A stretch of 64,000 bases of DNA from Paralithodes platypus (taxonomy: Eukaryota > Arthropoda > Malacostraca > Decapoda > Lithodidae). The notes under the pieces were generated by a model that did not search any database, was not told the origin of the DNA, and was given only the letters and a program-made list of their open reading frames with translations. The position numbers and the translations under genes are program-made. Below, piece after piece: positions 20,593 to 32,249 of the stretch; positions within the stretch are counted from its first letter, which is position 1; every line of letters begins with the position of its first letter. The stretch is taken from the NCBI GenBank assembly GCA_032716605.1, contig CM064506.1, forward strand, positions 21,278,972-21,342,971. The letters run 5' to 3'.

Positions 20593-23105
20593 TTTTCACC
20601 AACCCACCAATTAATTTACAAATAAACCCAACTAATGAAATATGTGAAAGTAATGAATACATGTGGTACTCCAAGGCCTCGAATCTAGGATACTCCCATC
20701 GAAATTCCGCACACTAAGCACTAGGCTATCTATCTATCTATTGCCTGACGCCGTGATCCCCGAAGGGGTGGCCACGAACGAACCACCCCCATGCACCTCT
20801 GTCCCCAGTCATTCGACGCCCCTCCCCCCAACCAGCACCGCCTTTGTTCATGTACTTCCTCACTCCGTCCTTCCACCTCTCATTCGGTCTACCTCTCCCT
20901 CTCTGTCTCTCCACCTCGCTCTCGTACACCCTCTTAGTCATTCTCTCGCTTTCCATACGTTCCATATGGCCGAACCATCTCAAGTTGTTCCTTTTCACAC
21001 TTTCCAGCACATCTACCTCCACACCACACCTCCTCCTTACTTCCTCATTAGGCTGTCTATCCCTCCATGTAACTCCGCACGCACTTCTTAGGTAATTCAT
21101 TTCCACTGCTCTCACTCTTGGTCTGAGTCTCTCAACCAACGTCCATGCTTCGCTTTCGTAAGTCAGTGTCGGGATTACCACACTGTCATGCAAGGACTTC
21201 TTCACTTCCATACTGACCACCCTATTTCTTGTTACTGCTTTTAGCATTCCTACAACCCTCTTCCTCTGTTGTACCCTCTCCCGCACTTCTTCATCCATAG
21301 TCCCATCTTTACTCAACACACTGCCCAGATACTCGAGTTGACGATCTCCATAGCCTGACCGTTCAGCTTCACCTCACACTCTGTGACTTCACCCCTTTCG
21401 AAGACCATAACCTTGCTCTTCCCCGCATTTACCTTCAAATTCCGTTTTTTGCACACTGTTCCAAACTCATTTACCAGACCCTGCAACTCCCATTCATTAT
21501 CACTCATCAGAACTGTATCATCCACAAACAGCAGTATAGGTAGCTTCCACTCAATTCCCTTTTCAGCGATACACCAACATCCACTGCTCTTGGTAGCATT
21601 TCTTTCATGACTCCATCCATATATACAGTAAACAACCACAGGGACATCACACACCTGTTTCAAACCAACATTCAGGTCAAAGAACTCGCTCTGCTCACTC
21701 TCCACACGTACTGCCGCCTTTGCACCCTCATACATGCTCTTCACTGCTTTCAGCAGCTTGCCCTCTACTCCGTATATTCTAAGTACTTTCCACAAACCTT
21801 CTCTATCCACTCTGTCATAGGCCTTCTCCAAGTCCATAAAGGCAACATACACCTTTTGTTTCTTCTCCAGATATTTCTCCACAACACAATTCAGGGTAAA
21901 AATCTGTTCTACACATCCTCTTCCCTTCCTAAAACCTCCCTGCTCATCGCCTATCCATTTCTCCGTTCTCGTTCTCACTCTCTCTCAATCACTACCCTAC
22001 TGTATACCTTCCCTACTACGCTTAGAAGACATATTCCTCGGTGGTTACCACACACTCCTCTTTCCCCTTTGCCCTTATATAGGGGGACTATTATGCCAGT
22101 CTTCCAGTCATCGGGTGCACTCCCCTTCTCCCATGCTAGTTTGCACATTTTCCATACCCATTCTATCACTATCTCACCACCATACCTCAACATTTCCCCA
22201 CACACTCCATCTGTTCCTGGTGCTTTCCCCAACTTCACTCTTTTCATGGCTTCCCACACTTCTGACCTCCTGATCCCCACCTCCTCCTCCACTACTTCTC
22301 TTCTTCTCCCTACCATACCATATCCAGCTATGTTTGCTGGCTCTTCATTCCTTACATTTAGCAACTCATTGAAGTACTCCCTCCATCTTTCGACTCTCTC
22401 TTGCTTCTCGGCTAGCATTCTCCCATTCTTATCTTTCACACCCTTCCTGTTTCCCTTGCTACCTTCCCTAACTTTCTTGACTTCTTTCCAGAACAGTTTC
22501 TTACTCTCCCTCCATTTTACACTCAGATTCCTTCCAAATTCCTAATCTACTCTTCTCTTACTTTCTTTCAGTACTCTCTTCACCACCCTCTTACTCTCCA
22601 CGTACCTCGCTCGTTTCTGTCTCTCGAAATCTTCATTCCCTCTACTACCCAACCACTCTCTATATTTGTTCTTCTTTTCTTCCACAGCTATTCTTACCTC
22701 TTCTGTCCACCATGCTGTACCTTTCACTCCCCTCCCTCTTCTCCTCACTCCACACACCTCACATGCTGCACAGATCTCATCCTTAAACACCTTGCTCATC
22801 TCCTCCACAACTTCCAGGTCGAACCCACCTAGTCGTCTTTCCACTGCTCTCCTGTACTCCTCCCTGACTTCCTCCTCCTGCAACCTCTCCCTCCAGCTCT
22901 CCTCACCCACTTCTTTTGTATCCTAACCTTAGCTACCACTACATAATGATCAGACAGACCCCCCCCCCCCATACCCCTATACACCCTAGCATCCATCACA
23001 GATTTCTTAATTCGTTCATCCACACATACATAATCAATCAATGACTTTCGTTCCACCACTGTCTTATCCTGTCTAGGCTATCAAAGACAGTTATAAGTTT
23101 GTTTT
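20593..23105 (-). repeat. SINE S, split by a LINE II insertion
   Basis: The 20593-20730 part matches the SINE at 29845-29995 (CACCAACCCACCAATTAA, ATACATGTGGTACTCCAAGG, GAATCTAGGATACTC). The remaining end resumes at 23083 as AAAGACAGTTATAAGTTT. The insertion left CTAGGCTATC on both sides. Confidence 0.8.
20731..23072 (-). pseudogene. LINE family II, 5'-truncated, endonuclease tail to 3' end
   Basis: A 2,342-bp insertion flanked by 10-bp duplications CTAGGCTATC (20721-20730 and 23073-23082). On the minus strand it runs from the end of an APE-type endonuclease (LIDYVCVDERIKKSVMDARV..GLSDHYVVVAKVRI, ~23,059-22,930) through a linker (GVKGTAWWTEEVR) to RT. RT landmarks are VKLGKAPGTDGVCGEMLRYG, FMDLEKAYDRVDREGLWKVL and LLFVDDTVLMSDNEWELQGL (near 21,510), then the C-terminal RWFGHMERMESERMTKRVYE. 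Frame changes near 22,540, 21,975, 21,650 and 21,330 break it, and the catalytic box is FVDD where the 38-kb copy has FADD. The tail is (GATA)n. Non-functional. Confidence 0.92.
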
Positions 23106-23458
23106 TAACTACTGTATAGTTTAACCATTTTCAGGACAAAACAAAGTATTGTGCTTTAATAAACTAATTATTTACATATATAACCATGGTACAAACAACC
23201 ACAGCCAATATTCTAGTTAGTATAAAGATAGGTTAAATAGCTGATCATTGAAACCTTCACTCCTATGCAACTACTGTAGGCTACATAGTAATTAACAAAT
23301 TGGAACATTGTATTTCATTATCATTTTATACATCAGTTTTCAGTAGTCCATTATACCTCAAGGCCATTGTTTATAAATATATAAACACTGGTGGATCCTG
23401 TCTTAATTGACCAATAACCAAATACAGTAACTTCACATCAGTGTTGAATTTTCAAATC

Positions 23459-23520
<62 letters not shown>

Positions 23521-23939
23521 TATACAACAAATAATACTAGCTGTGGCAGAAATGTTTTCAAACATATTAACCCTTTCACACACAGGATGCAATTTGAGCC
23601 TATTCTGGGATATTTAAAAAAACCTTTGTGACCATCAGGGGGGTTTAGAAACCTTTAGTTTAGTTACTTCAACCTCTGCAGTTGTCTTTGAGTTAGCTGT
23701 AGGCAGAGAATTGTTTTTGAAGAGGTAATTATAAGATTGAGAGAACTCTGCTAATTGGTAACCCCCGCATCCACAGGATAGCGAGAGGGTTAAACCACTC
23801 AACAATCGCATTTTTAGTTTGGTTTTCTTTGAAGATCCGGATTTGCGCCCTTTCAAGCATGTGCAGAGTTACCATACCTGGGGTACATTTTGACATGTTT
23901 ACTTTATAAAGCCAATACAACATAAAACACATTTTTAAA
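23106..23939. other. AT-rich sequence with (AT)n tract
   Basis: An (AT)n run of about 27 units lies at 23463-23516. No gene is seen. Confidence 0.5.
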
Positions 23940-24165
23940 GTGCCCTAAAATGTTAAATCATACTTAAGTTGAACTTGAAGTAAAGCTTGGGAACTCAAAT
24001 GGCTGGCAGAGGTCTTCTACTTTTGATAAAATATTTTGAAGTTATTGTTATGTGCCCTAAAATGTCAAATCATACTTTAGTTGAACTTAAAGTAAAGCTT
24101 GGGAACTCAAACAGCTGTCAGAGGTTTTCGACATTTGATAACATATTTAGAGAGAGAGAGAGAGG
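23940..24165. repeat. Two tandem ~112-bp units
   Basis: GTGCCCTAAAATGT..AAGCTTGGGAACTCAAA occurs at 23940 and again at 24052 with about 85-90% identity by eye. Confidence 0.85.
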
Positions 24166-24766
24166 AGCTATTTTTCAACAGCCTACTGGGCTGCAGCCCT
24201 CATAAGGCTGGCGATAAAATATTTAAAAGTTATGATTAGGGTAATGGCCGCTTTAAGTCATGAAGCCTCCAACAGGCTGGGAGTTTTTGTATTAATATCG
24301 GTTATTTATTATGTTCTCTCCACTAACTAACTTTACTCCTAATCTCGATTAATGAAATTAACAAACACATGTGACAGTCCGATTATAATACATGGATGCA
24401 TACGTTTGCTTTCTAATATGATCCATTGATATAGTAACTGCACAACTTAGTTTGTGTATTAGTCAAGATTTGCCTCATGAAAACTGATATTTTGAAAGAG
24501 AAGAGTCGTAATTTCTAACTACATTATTAGTTAAGCAGTGGTTAAGCCACCCCTTCAGTTTTGTCAATGGCCTTTTAAGAAAATGTATCACCATGAGTAA
24601 CTGGAATACAATAGAAGTTATTTCTCTTACAATTAGCCTCCCTCACTTATTCCCGCTCCGCTATACTATAATGCTATTTATAGAGGAGAATGACACTTCT
24701 AATCAAATTATCAACTCTGCGTAAGCAGAGTTTGGTAAATATGGTTTAACCCCCCCCCCAGCAATG
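24166..24766. other. Unassigned AT-rich sequence
   Basis: No feature recognised apart from a C9 run at about 24,750. Confidence 0.4.
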
Positions 24767-24819
24767 AATGCGTTCTTAGTGTGTGAGCCCCTTCGGGGCT
24801 CACACACTAAGAACGCATT
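24767..24819. repeat. Perfect 25-bp-arm hairpin
   Basis: The left arm AATGCGTTCTTAGTGTGTGA plus GCCCC is an exact inverse of the right arm, with TTC at the centre. It sits at the left border of the TGATGATGG array. Confidence 0.95.
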
Positions 24820-24869
24820 TGTTCTGGGGGCAAAAACATCTCGCTCCGTATTTGCTAGGTTAAGTTAGT

Positions 24870-26130
24870 TTAATTGGCATTAGAAGTGATGGTAGTAATA
24901 GTGGGATTAATGGTGATAGTAGTGATGATGGTGATAATAGTAGTGATGATGGTTGTATTTGTATTGATGATGATTACAGTAGTGATGATGATGACCGTAG
25001 TAGATATGATGGTGACAGTAGTAGATATGATGGTGACAATACTTTTAGTAGTGATGATGGTGATAAGTAAGGATAATAGTTGTAGTGATAATAATGACAG
25101 TAGTGATGATGGTAGTGACTGGTGTGAGTATTAGTGATGATGGTGAGTAGTAGTGATGATGACAATAGTTGTGATGATGAAGATCATAGTAATGGTGATG
25201 ATGGCAGTAGTAGTTATGATGGTGATAGTAGGATACATGATGGTAATACTTGTGACAGTAGTAATGATGATGGTTATAGTAGTAGTGATGATGTTAACTG
25301 TAGTAATGATGATTGTAAGATGCTGGTGATGATAGTAGTTATGATGGTTAATAGGTGTAGTATCAATGATGATAGTAGTGACTAAGATGGCAGTGACATT
25401 GGTAACAGTAGTAGTGATGATGGTGAGAGTAGTAGTGATGATCATAGTAATGGTGATTATGACAGTATTCGTGATGATTATTGCAAATGTAGTGATGATG
25501 GCGATTGTGATGATGATGGTATTAGTAGTGATGATGGTAACCCATCGCAGAGTTGGGTATGCCGTTTTGATTTTGGGCAAAACGGCACGTCTACTGTGAC
25601 AATTAATGATGATAGTTGTAGTGATAATAATGATAGTAGTGATGGTGTGAATATTAGTGATGATAGTGAGTATTAGTGATGATGGTAAAAGTTGTAATGA
25701 TGACAATAGGTGTGATGATGAAGATCATAGTAATGGTGATGATGGCAGTAGTAGTGATGATGGTGACAGTAAGACACATGATGGTAATACATGTGACAGT
25801 AGTAATGATGATGGTTATAGTAGTAGTGATGATGTTAACAGTAGTAAGATGGTGGTGATGATAGTAGTAACGATGGTTGATAGTTGTAGTATCAAAGATG
25901 ATAGTAGTGATTAAGATGGTAGTGACAATGGTGACAGTAGTAGTGATGATTGTAATTGTAGTAGTGATGATGAGTAATGGTGATGACAGTAGTCGTGATG
26001 ATTGTGGCAGTTGTAGTGATGATGGCAGTAGTAGTGATGATTCTGATTGATGATGGTATTAGTAGTGATGATGGTAACCCATCGCAGAGTTGGGTATGCC
26101 GTTTTGATTTTGGGCAAAACGGCACGCATT
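24870..26130. repeat. TGATGATGG array, block 3, with higher-order units
   Basis: Composed of GATGATGGTGA/TAGTAGTAG words. A ~537-bp higher-order unit repeats: the marker GAAGATCATAGTAATGGTGA, then ACATGATGGTAATAC, then the border AACCCATCGCAGAGTTGGGT (25539 and 26076). Each border contains GCCGTTTTG..CAAAACGGC, a 9-bp-arm hairpin. Frames on either strand are artefacts. Confidence 0.9.
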
Positions 26131-27360
26131 CGTTCTGGGGGCGAAAACATCTTGCTACGTTAAGTTAGTTTAGTTGGCATTAGAAGTGATGGTAGTAATA
26201 TTTGGATTGATGGTGATAGTAGTGATGATGGTGATAATAGTAGTGATGATGGTTGTAGGTGTATTGATGATGATCACAGTAGTAGATATGATGGTGACAG
26301 TAGTAGATATGATGGTGACAATACTAGTAGTAGTGATGATGGTCATAATAGTAGTGATGATGGTGATAAGTAATGATGATAGTTGGTAGTGATAATGATG
26401 ACAGTAGTGATGATGGTGTGAGTATTAGTGATTATGGTGAGTAGTAGTGATGATGGTGAAAGTTGTAGTGGTGATGGCAATAGTTGTGATGATGAAGATC
26501 ATAGTAATGGTGATGATGAAGATCATAGTAATGGTGATGATGGTGCAGTTGTAATGAGGATGGCAGTAATATGGTAATAGTAGGATACATGGTAATACTT
26601 GTGACAGTAGTAATGATGATGGTTATAGTAGTAGTGATTATGTTAACTGTAGTAATGATGATTGTAAGATGGTGGTGATGATAGTAGTAATGATGGTTGT
26701 TGTTGTTGTTGTTGTTGTTCCCCAGGCTGTCTGGCCGAACAGCCTCAAGGTCTTGAGCAAGGCCAAGGCCATAAACGAGCGCCCCCACAAAACCCTCCCT
26801 GCTTACCACTAACAAAGCCCGGGTGACCGAAGCCACTCCAAGGCAGGGAGCTGAGGAGGGTGCAGAAACGCCCGGGAAACCAAAGCCCCACCCAAGGCCC
26901 TGTGCCCCTCAGCAATTGTGAAGGAAATGTTGAGGGGCAAGGGAAAAATGTGACGCTTTGGCTCCCAATCTGCCAACTTCTAGGTTGGCAGTAGGGAGGT
27001 CAATCCAAGGAAAAGATGCCGTCACTTGAGATCTAGAAGATATATAAGTAAAAGGAACAGTCAGAGTAAGCTATGGGTATGGCAGAGATCGCTCAGCTCT
27101 CACTCTGATAGACCAGCCCATCACCACAGTAGGTGTAGTATCAATGATTACAGTATAGTAGTGATTTAGATGGTAGTGACAATGGTGACAGTAGTAGTGA
27201 TGATTGTAATTGTAGTAGTGATGATGATCATAGTAATGGTGATGATGACAGTAGTTGTGATGATTGGCAGTTGTAGTGATGATGGCATTAGTAGTGATGA
27301 TGGTAACCCATTGCAGAGTTGGGTATGCCGTTTTGATTTTGGCAAAACAGCACGTCTACT
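26131..27360. repeat. TGATGATGG array, block 4 (segmental duplicate)
   Basis: Starts like block 3 (GTTAAGTTAGTTTAGTTGGC, ATTAGAAGTGATGGTAGTAA) and ends with the same GCAGAGTTGGGTATGCCG border at 27305. It is interrupted by the insertion at 26694-27120. Confidence 0.88.
26694..27120 (-). mobile_element. Retroposed insert with (AAC)n tail
   Basis: Read on the minus strand it is about 400 bp of GC-richer sequence ending CTGTTCGGCCAGACAGCCTG, GGG and (AAC)7. LINE family III ends almost the same way (CTGTTCGGCTACGCAGCTTAGGGAACAAC..), so it is probably a 5'-truncated relative or a SINE using that LINE's tail. No clear target duplication could be defined in the repetitive host. Confidence 0.65.
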
Positions 27361-27469
27361 TTATTATAGTCTGAATACTTGAATTATGCGATATTGGATT
27401 CAGAATAAAAATAAATATTGGGTGTCGGCCGTTTTGGCGCGGACTTGAAACTTTCTCAGGCTCACAGTT

Positions 27470-27745
27470 GCCATGTTTTTTTTGTTTTTTTTATGTGAAT
27501 GAGGGAGACCCAAGGCATAACTGCCTGCAGCGAATGCCTCCCCCAGATTTGAAAGAGTGAAAGGGCCAAAATCAAGGGACGTTTGAGCTAAAATGCCTGG
27601 ACACACAGAGTTTGAAGGAATTTAAGTCATAGGAAGAGGGAAAGACTGATTCTGGGAGAGAGTTCCAGAGCTCAGCAGTTGAATAGAAGAAAGTCTGAGA
27701 ATAGCGTTTCAATTGTGTAATTGTATCTTTAGTGTTAAAAGGAGC
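27470..27745 (-). pseudogene. LINE family IV C-terminal relic
   Basis: The minus strand encodes RYSQTFFYSTAELWNSLPES..FP, the 'WNSLP' segment found at the RT C-terminus of many non-LTR elements. No other domain survives. Confidence 0.65.
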
Positions 27746-27784
27746 AAAGTATGGGTTAATGTTTTAACTAAAATATGGTCTTAC

Positions 27785-28259
27785 TTAACCCTCTCACCAC
27801 GGAAGGGCTCTTGAACGCCCATAAAAAAGCATATAACAGGTACCCGGAAGGGCTCTTGAACGCCCAGTGGTTGAAAGCCTGTGAGCTTTGTGTGCGAGGC
27901 GTCGGTCCGACGCATGTAAACAACAGCCGGCTGGACCGACGCCCCGCATCTCCGGCCACAAGAAGGAGAGCGTCGCTTGTTCGTGTGTGCCTGTATGTTG
28001 TTAAGTATCGAAAAGTAGTGTAAAGTGGCTGTTTTGGCCATAAAGTTATCTCCAATGAAATCATCATCACAACTCAACCAGTTGACTTAGAGAGCTCTAC
28101 TTAATGCCATTCTACAGGTAAATAACACAGCTACGCTTGGGAATGCGGGAAGCAGTCAGATTAACAAATATACGGTAGCCTAGCCTAGACGTTTTTCGGC
28201 CAAAACACCCAGGTTTTGGGGAATATATATATAATACATAGCCGGGGCTGGAGGGTTAA
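27785..28259. mobile_element. Candidate TTAA-ended element, 475 bp
   Basis: It begins TTAACCCTCTCACCACGG and ends ..GCTGGAGGGTTAA, so TTAA plus CCCTC is inverted at the ends. GGAAGGGCTCTTGAACGCCC is repeated twice near the left end (27800 and 27848). CCCT-starting ends next to TTAA fit piggyBac-like elements. Short inverted repeats make this provisional. Confidence 0.5.
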
Positions 28260-28699
28260 GCCTAACATAGTATCCCCATTATGTATTAACCCTCGTCTAG
28301 CAGGGGATTTTGGACATATTCAATACTTGATCAATCAAGTATCTGCATGAAAAGAAATGTATTCAGCAAATCACTAGGCACTACAAGCTTCAAAATGAGA
28401 CCAGAACGAGCTACGTAGCACTCGTCGTTTTGATGCAGTGGTACCACCAACATGGGAGTTTAGCGTATAGCGGCATATTTTTTCCAGCTACACTCACTAC
28501 TGGCTACACTGCCGGCCTCTCGAGAACAGAGGGAGCGTGAGTCAGTTGGCGGCGGTAAGCCCTGGGTGTCGGCCGTGTGGCCTGCTGCACTCCCGGCCAT
28601 TTGCACTCTATTTTAACCCTTTAAAAGCCTTAATAATGCTCCTAACTTGCTGCTTTTTAGATACGGACTTAAGTCGGGCCCCGCTCTTTAAGTGTTAAG
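28260..28699. other. Unassigned
   Basis: A TTAACCCTCGTCTAGCAGGG start at 28287 could be another TTAA element, but the partner end was not found. Confidence 0.35.
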
Positions 28700-28845
28700 G
28701 AACACCCCGTTCTTAACATTAATCATCCATTACAAACTCCAATGTACATGATTAAACTAATGAAAGCATATGGTCCTCCCGGGATTCGAACTCGGAACAC
28801 CACACCCAGAACATAAGCATCTAAACTATTATACCACCAACACAG
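28700..28845 (-). repeat. tRNA-derived SINE, copy
   Basis: The minus strand carries GGTGGTATAATAGTTTAGAT (A-box region) and CCGAGTTCGAATCCCGGG (B box). The downstream part matches 18300-18440. Confidence 0.7.
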
Positions 28846-28924
28846 TTAAAAGTTGGTCAGGTTACAACACCGTTACACACTTACCCAAACACTTTTGAGC
28901 TACAAACACCCACATTCCCAGTTT

Positions 28925-29115
28925 TTTTTCTTCTACTCAATAAGTAAGCTTTGGAACTCTCCCTCAATAGTTTTTCTCGTATCTAATGATTTAAGCTGCT
29001 TCAAACTCAGTATGTCCAGACATTTCGACTTACGCACCTTGTATTTGGCTCCATCATTCTTTCATATTTGGGAGAGACTTCTTACAGGCAGTTTTTCCTT
29101 TTGTCTTCTTCACTC
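28925..29115 (+). pseudogene. LINE family IV C-terminal relic, plus strand
   Basis: Encodes FFFFYSISKLWNSPSIVF..SNDLSCFKLSMSRHF, the same FYS...LWNS segment as at 27,470-27,745 on the other strand. Truncated on both sides. Confidence 0.6.
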
Positions 29116-29381
29116 AAAAACAACAAAAAATAAATAAATATAAATAGCCAATATAGTCCGAGCCAACCCTCCAACACACTAACCATAGAAATAGAAGAAC
29201 GTTGAGTGGACTGAAGAGGGAGAGCCCGTTCTTGTTCCGGCTCAAGGAGGATATTCTTCAGGGGGGGTCCACAACTTCTTCAGACGGGTTTACCCATTTC
29301 TTCAGCCCCTTGGTCTCTTGCTCTGAACCTTAGGAACCGTAACAAAGCATTAATAGTCTTACATTATAATTCTGTTCAACT
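29116..29381. other. Unassigned
   Basis: Nothing recognised. Confidence 0.35.
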
Positions 29382-29579
29382 TAACCCTTAGAGAACGACT
29401 CATTTCTTTTCAGATTTCTGGAAGATTTTATTCAAATTAGGAAGGTTATATGAAGTCACGGGTTAATTGCGATAGACTATACACTTATAGTTACCACAGA
29501 TCCTTCTTAACTTTTATAAAATCATGGAATGATAGGCAGAAGAAACAACTAAATTGTGTCACGATCCTCAAAGGTTTAA
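29382..29579. mobile_element. TTAA-B MITE copy
   Basis: Begins TTAACCCTTAGAGAACGA and ends with ATCCTCAAAGGTTTAA. The fold-back halves are AGATTTTATTCAAATTAGGA and TCCTTCTTAACTTTTATAAAAT. Confidence 0.7.
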
Positions 29580-29689
29580 CCAGTCTAGTAATCTTTTAGG
29601 AAAACCTGACTTTTAGATGCAATCATGATTTTAGCAACTTTTGTTTTCTTCTTTCTTCAGATACAGTAGTTTTATATACCGAAGACTGT

Positions 29690-29800
29690 GGGAAATTAGT
29701 ATTTACCCATTATCCTATCCAACAATTTTAAAACACGCCCCCCACTAGTGGGGAGGGCTATGAAGATCAGGGAAAATGTGGGCTTAAAGACTATAGTAAA
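29690..29800 (-). repeat. Relic of GG8 interior
   Basis: On the minus strand TTTTCCCTGATCTTCATAGC, CCTCCCCACTA and CGTGTTTTAA match the GG8 interior at 4995-5045 and 50060-50105. Confidence 0.6.
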
Positions 29801-29844
29801 GCAATAAGCTGTATTTGACAATAACCGGTTACCAAGGGATAAAC

Positions 29845-29995
29845 AATGGCAAAACTCACCACCAACCCACCAATTAACTTACTAATAAACCTAATTAATG
29901 AAACTATGAATACATGTAGTAATCCAAGGATTCGAACCTAGGATACTCACACCAAAATTCTGCGCACTAACCATTAAGCTATGAAGACAGTTAAA
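29845..29995 (-). repeat. SINE S, complete-looking copy
   Basis: The minus strand reads a tRNA-like head with B box CTAGGTTCGAATCCTTGG and a body ending TTGGTGGGTTGGTGGTGAG. Other copies: 20593-20730, 31935-32060 and 33068-33215. Confidence 0.75.
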
Positions 29996-30894
29996 GGTTT
30001 TTGCACTAGCCTAAGTTATAATATGGATTCTCGAATACTGCATATTAATCTTAGCATGTACATATACCGTACCTCAATACGGTTTCCTCGCTAGATAATG
30101 TAATTTCATAAAATTCAAACTCCTAGAAAAACTGACAGGACAAAGACATTTTCTCTTCCAGTCAAAGTGAACAGAACAGTCCCATTTATTATTAACACAA
30201 AATGTACGATAAGTTTCAATCTAGAAGGATACCATACATTAATTTATCAGTTCTTAGACTTTAAACCAATACTACTAGTCCCACACTATTATAAAACTAA
30301 GGAGACTGCCAAAGAAAAGTTAACATATGTTTCCGTCATGCATAATAAGTCCACCCTTGGGTAACGCGGGTATATCGTACCGGCCCAAGGCCGTGTTAGG
30401 CAAACACGCGTTACATAAAGCAAAGGTTATATGGGAAAAATTCCATTCGTTCTGGCCACTTTCCCAAAGTCCCCTTTTTTTACCATTTACCACCCGATTT
30501 ATCTATTTATTTGTCAGTATTATTACGTTGGCAACATACCTTCATACTAGGGGTCAATAATATATCCAATTAAGACCATTGGTACTATGAAATGCCATTT
30601 ATTTGACACGAAAACAATGCTGCTCAGCTGTAGTTCAACAATAACAAACCACATGTCGTCTGCGTGTGAGGCAGGCGGCGGCAGCTTGGCTAAACTTGCC
30701 AACAATCTACCGCATTCATTAGAGTTATAGTTTAATGTATTTTTCTTTGGCTTTTACTATTATAAATATTATTTGGTAAAATGAAATTCAATTCCATAAA
30801 GTAAATTATAATAAAATATTATTGCATACAGAAATAACTCGGGTTTAGACATAGCCACACAAGAACAACACACACACACACTCACAAACTGACT
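29996..30894. other. Unassigned AT-rich sequence
   Basis: No gene or repeat identified. A GC-richer patch at 30,350-30,420 has weak similarity to 31,850-31,920. Confidence 0.35.
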
Positions 30895-30908
30895 CAACAA
30901 TAACACAC

Positions 30909-31612
30909 ATTACCTAACCTAGCTGAAACACATCATAAGACCTTACAGACTATTCAAAATAAAGCCCTTAAAATCATCACAGGATGCACAGCTACTACAC
31001 CCACAGATCACCTGCATCAAGAAACCAAAGTCCTAAAAGTCAAAGATCATCTAGACATGAGAGGCACTCAATTCCTGGCAGCAGCCTCCACGAATCAACA
31101 CCACCCACTACACTACATGGCAACACACCCACAGACACCAAGAAATATCAAAACAACACCCAGCACACGCTATCACACACAAATACTGTCTTCTCTCCCT
31201 CCCTGCCCACCCCAAACCAACTTCCGAAAGCACATCCATACTCATATCACTCGCCGTTCCATCCACTAACTCATAGACAACACGCAGCTGCAAGCACGAC
31301 CTCCCGAAATCCATCCTTCTGAATCCTCCCTTCCTCGCGAGGACAGAGTCCACCTGGCCAGGCTGAGATGCGGACACCATCCAGCTCTTCTGAGCTATCA
31401 GAAGAGACTGGATGACTCCGTCGTCGACACCTGCCCTGGTTGTAACACAGCACCCCATACCATAAAACACATCATAGAAGACTGCATTTCACACAACCAT
31501 TTACGCCAACAACACAATTTACACTATTTGAGAGCTCTGTGGGAGAGCCCGACCGTGACCATGGCCTTCCTTAAGGACTCGGGGCTGTTCGGCTACGCAG
31601 CTTAGGGAACAA
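30909..31612 (+). pseudogene. LINE family III 3' end
   Basis: A 5'-truncated insertion of ~704 bp between 14-bp duplications CAACAATAACACAC (30895-30908 and 31613-31626, overlapping the tail). It is a close relative of 58919-59522. The coding part includes KTLQTIQNKALKIITGCTAT and, in another frame, ARLRCGHHPALLSYQKRLDD then CPGCNTAPHTIKHIIEDC, a CCHC zinc-knuckle-like C-terminus. It ends SGLFGYAA-stop followed by GGGAACAACAACAA. RT core absent. Confidence 0.88.
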
Positions 31613-31626
31613 CAACAATAACACAC

Positions 31627-31934
31627 GATTTCGGTCACTCAGAAAATCAGCTGATGAATCTCGGTGTTTCAAATTAACTTGCATTGAAAGTATATTCGTC
31701 GTATAAGGCCATCCATGGTTTTGGAGTTTTATAAATGTGTCTTATACACGCCGGTATATACGGGTCTGACGAGTCTGCCGTCACAGGCCGAGAGATGCCG
31801 CCGAGCCGCCACGAGCGCTACATAAACAAAGCGCGTTAGATGCTGACTCGGCACATTTGGGGTACCCGTGTTAGAGCAAAACCGCGGAACCTAAAGGCGC
31901 GTAACCCGAGGGCCGACTGTACTATATTTCTCAA
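31627..31934. other. Unassigned
   Basis: Nothing recognised beyond the weak match to 30,350-30,420. Confidence 0.35.
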
Positions 31935-32060
31935 ATTAGTGCCCGGAAATTTGGTGCGAGTATCCTAGGTTCGAATCTTTGGAGTACCACATGTAATCAT
32001 TAGTTTCATTGATTTCATTAATTAGGATTAATTGTTGGGTTTGTGATATGAATTTTTAAT
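31935..32060 (+). repeat. SINE S, copy with decayed head
   Basis: TATCCTAGGTTCGAATCTTT and GGAGTACCACATGTAATCAT match SINE S; the A-box end is eroded. Confidence 0.7.
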
Positions 32061-32249
32061 TAAAGTACATTAACTTTTACAGGGATTTCCAAGTTTGACC
32101 ATGGCAGCCTTCGTTACCAGACCTGAAGTCTAAGCTAATTGCATCTCAAATTTTTCAATGTAAAACCTTTACTACTGCTTATTCTTGTTAAACATTATTT
32201 TACAGAATAAACCTCTACTATTTTTCTTTGAAATGTGGATTTTCTTAGC

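Noticed and set aside
28770..28830. Possible minus-strand tRNA gene
   Set aside because: A related decayed copy with the same non-tRNA extension lies at 18,300, which marks it as a SINE.
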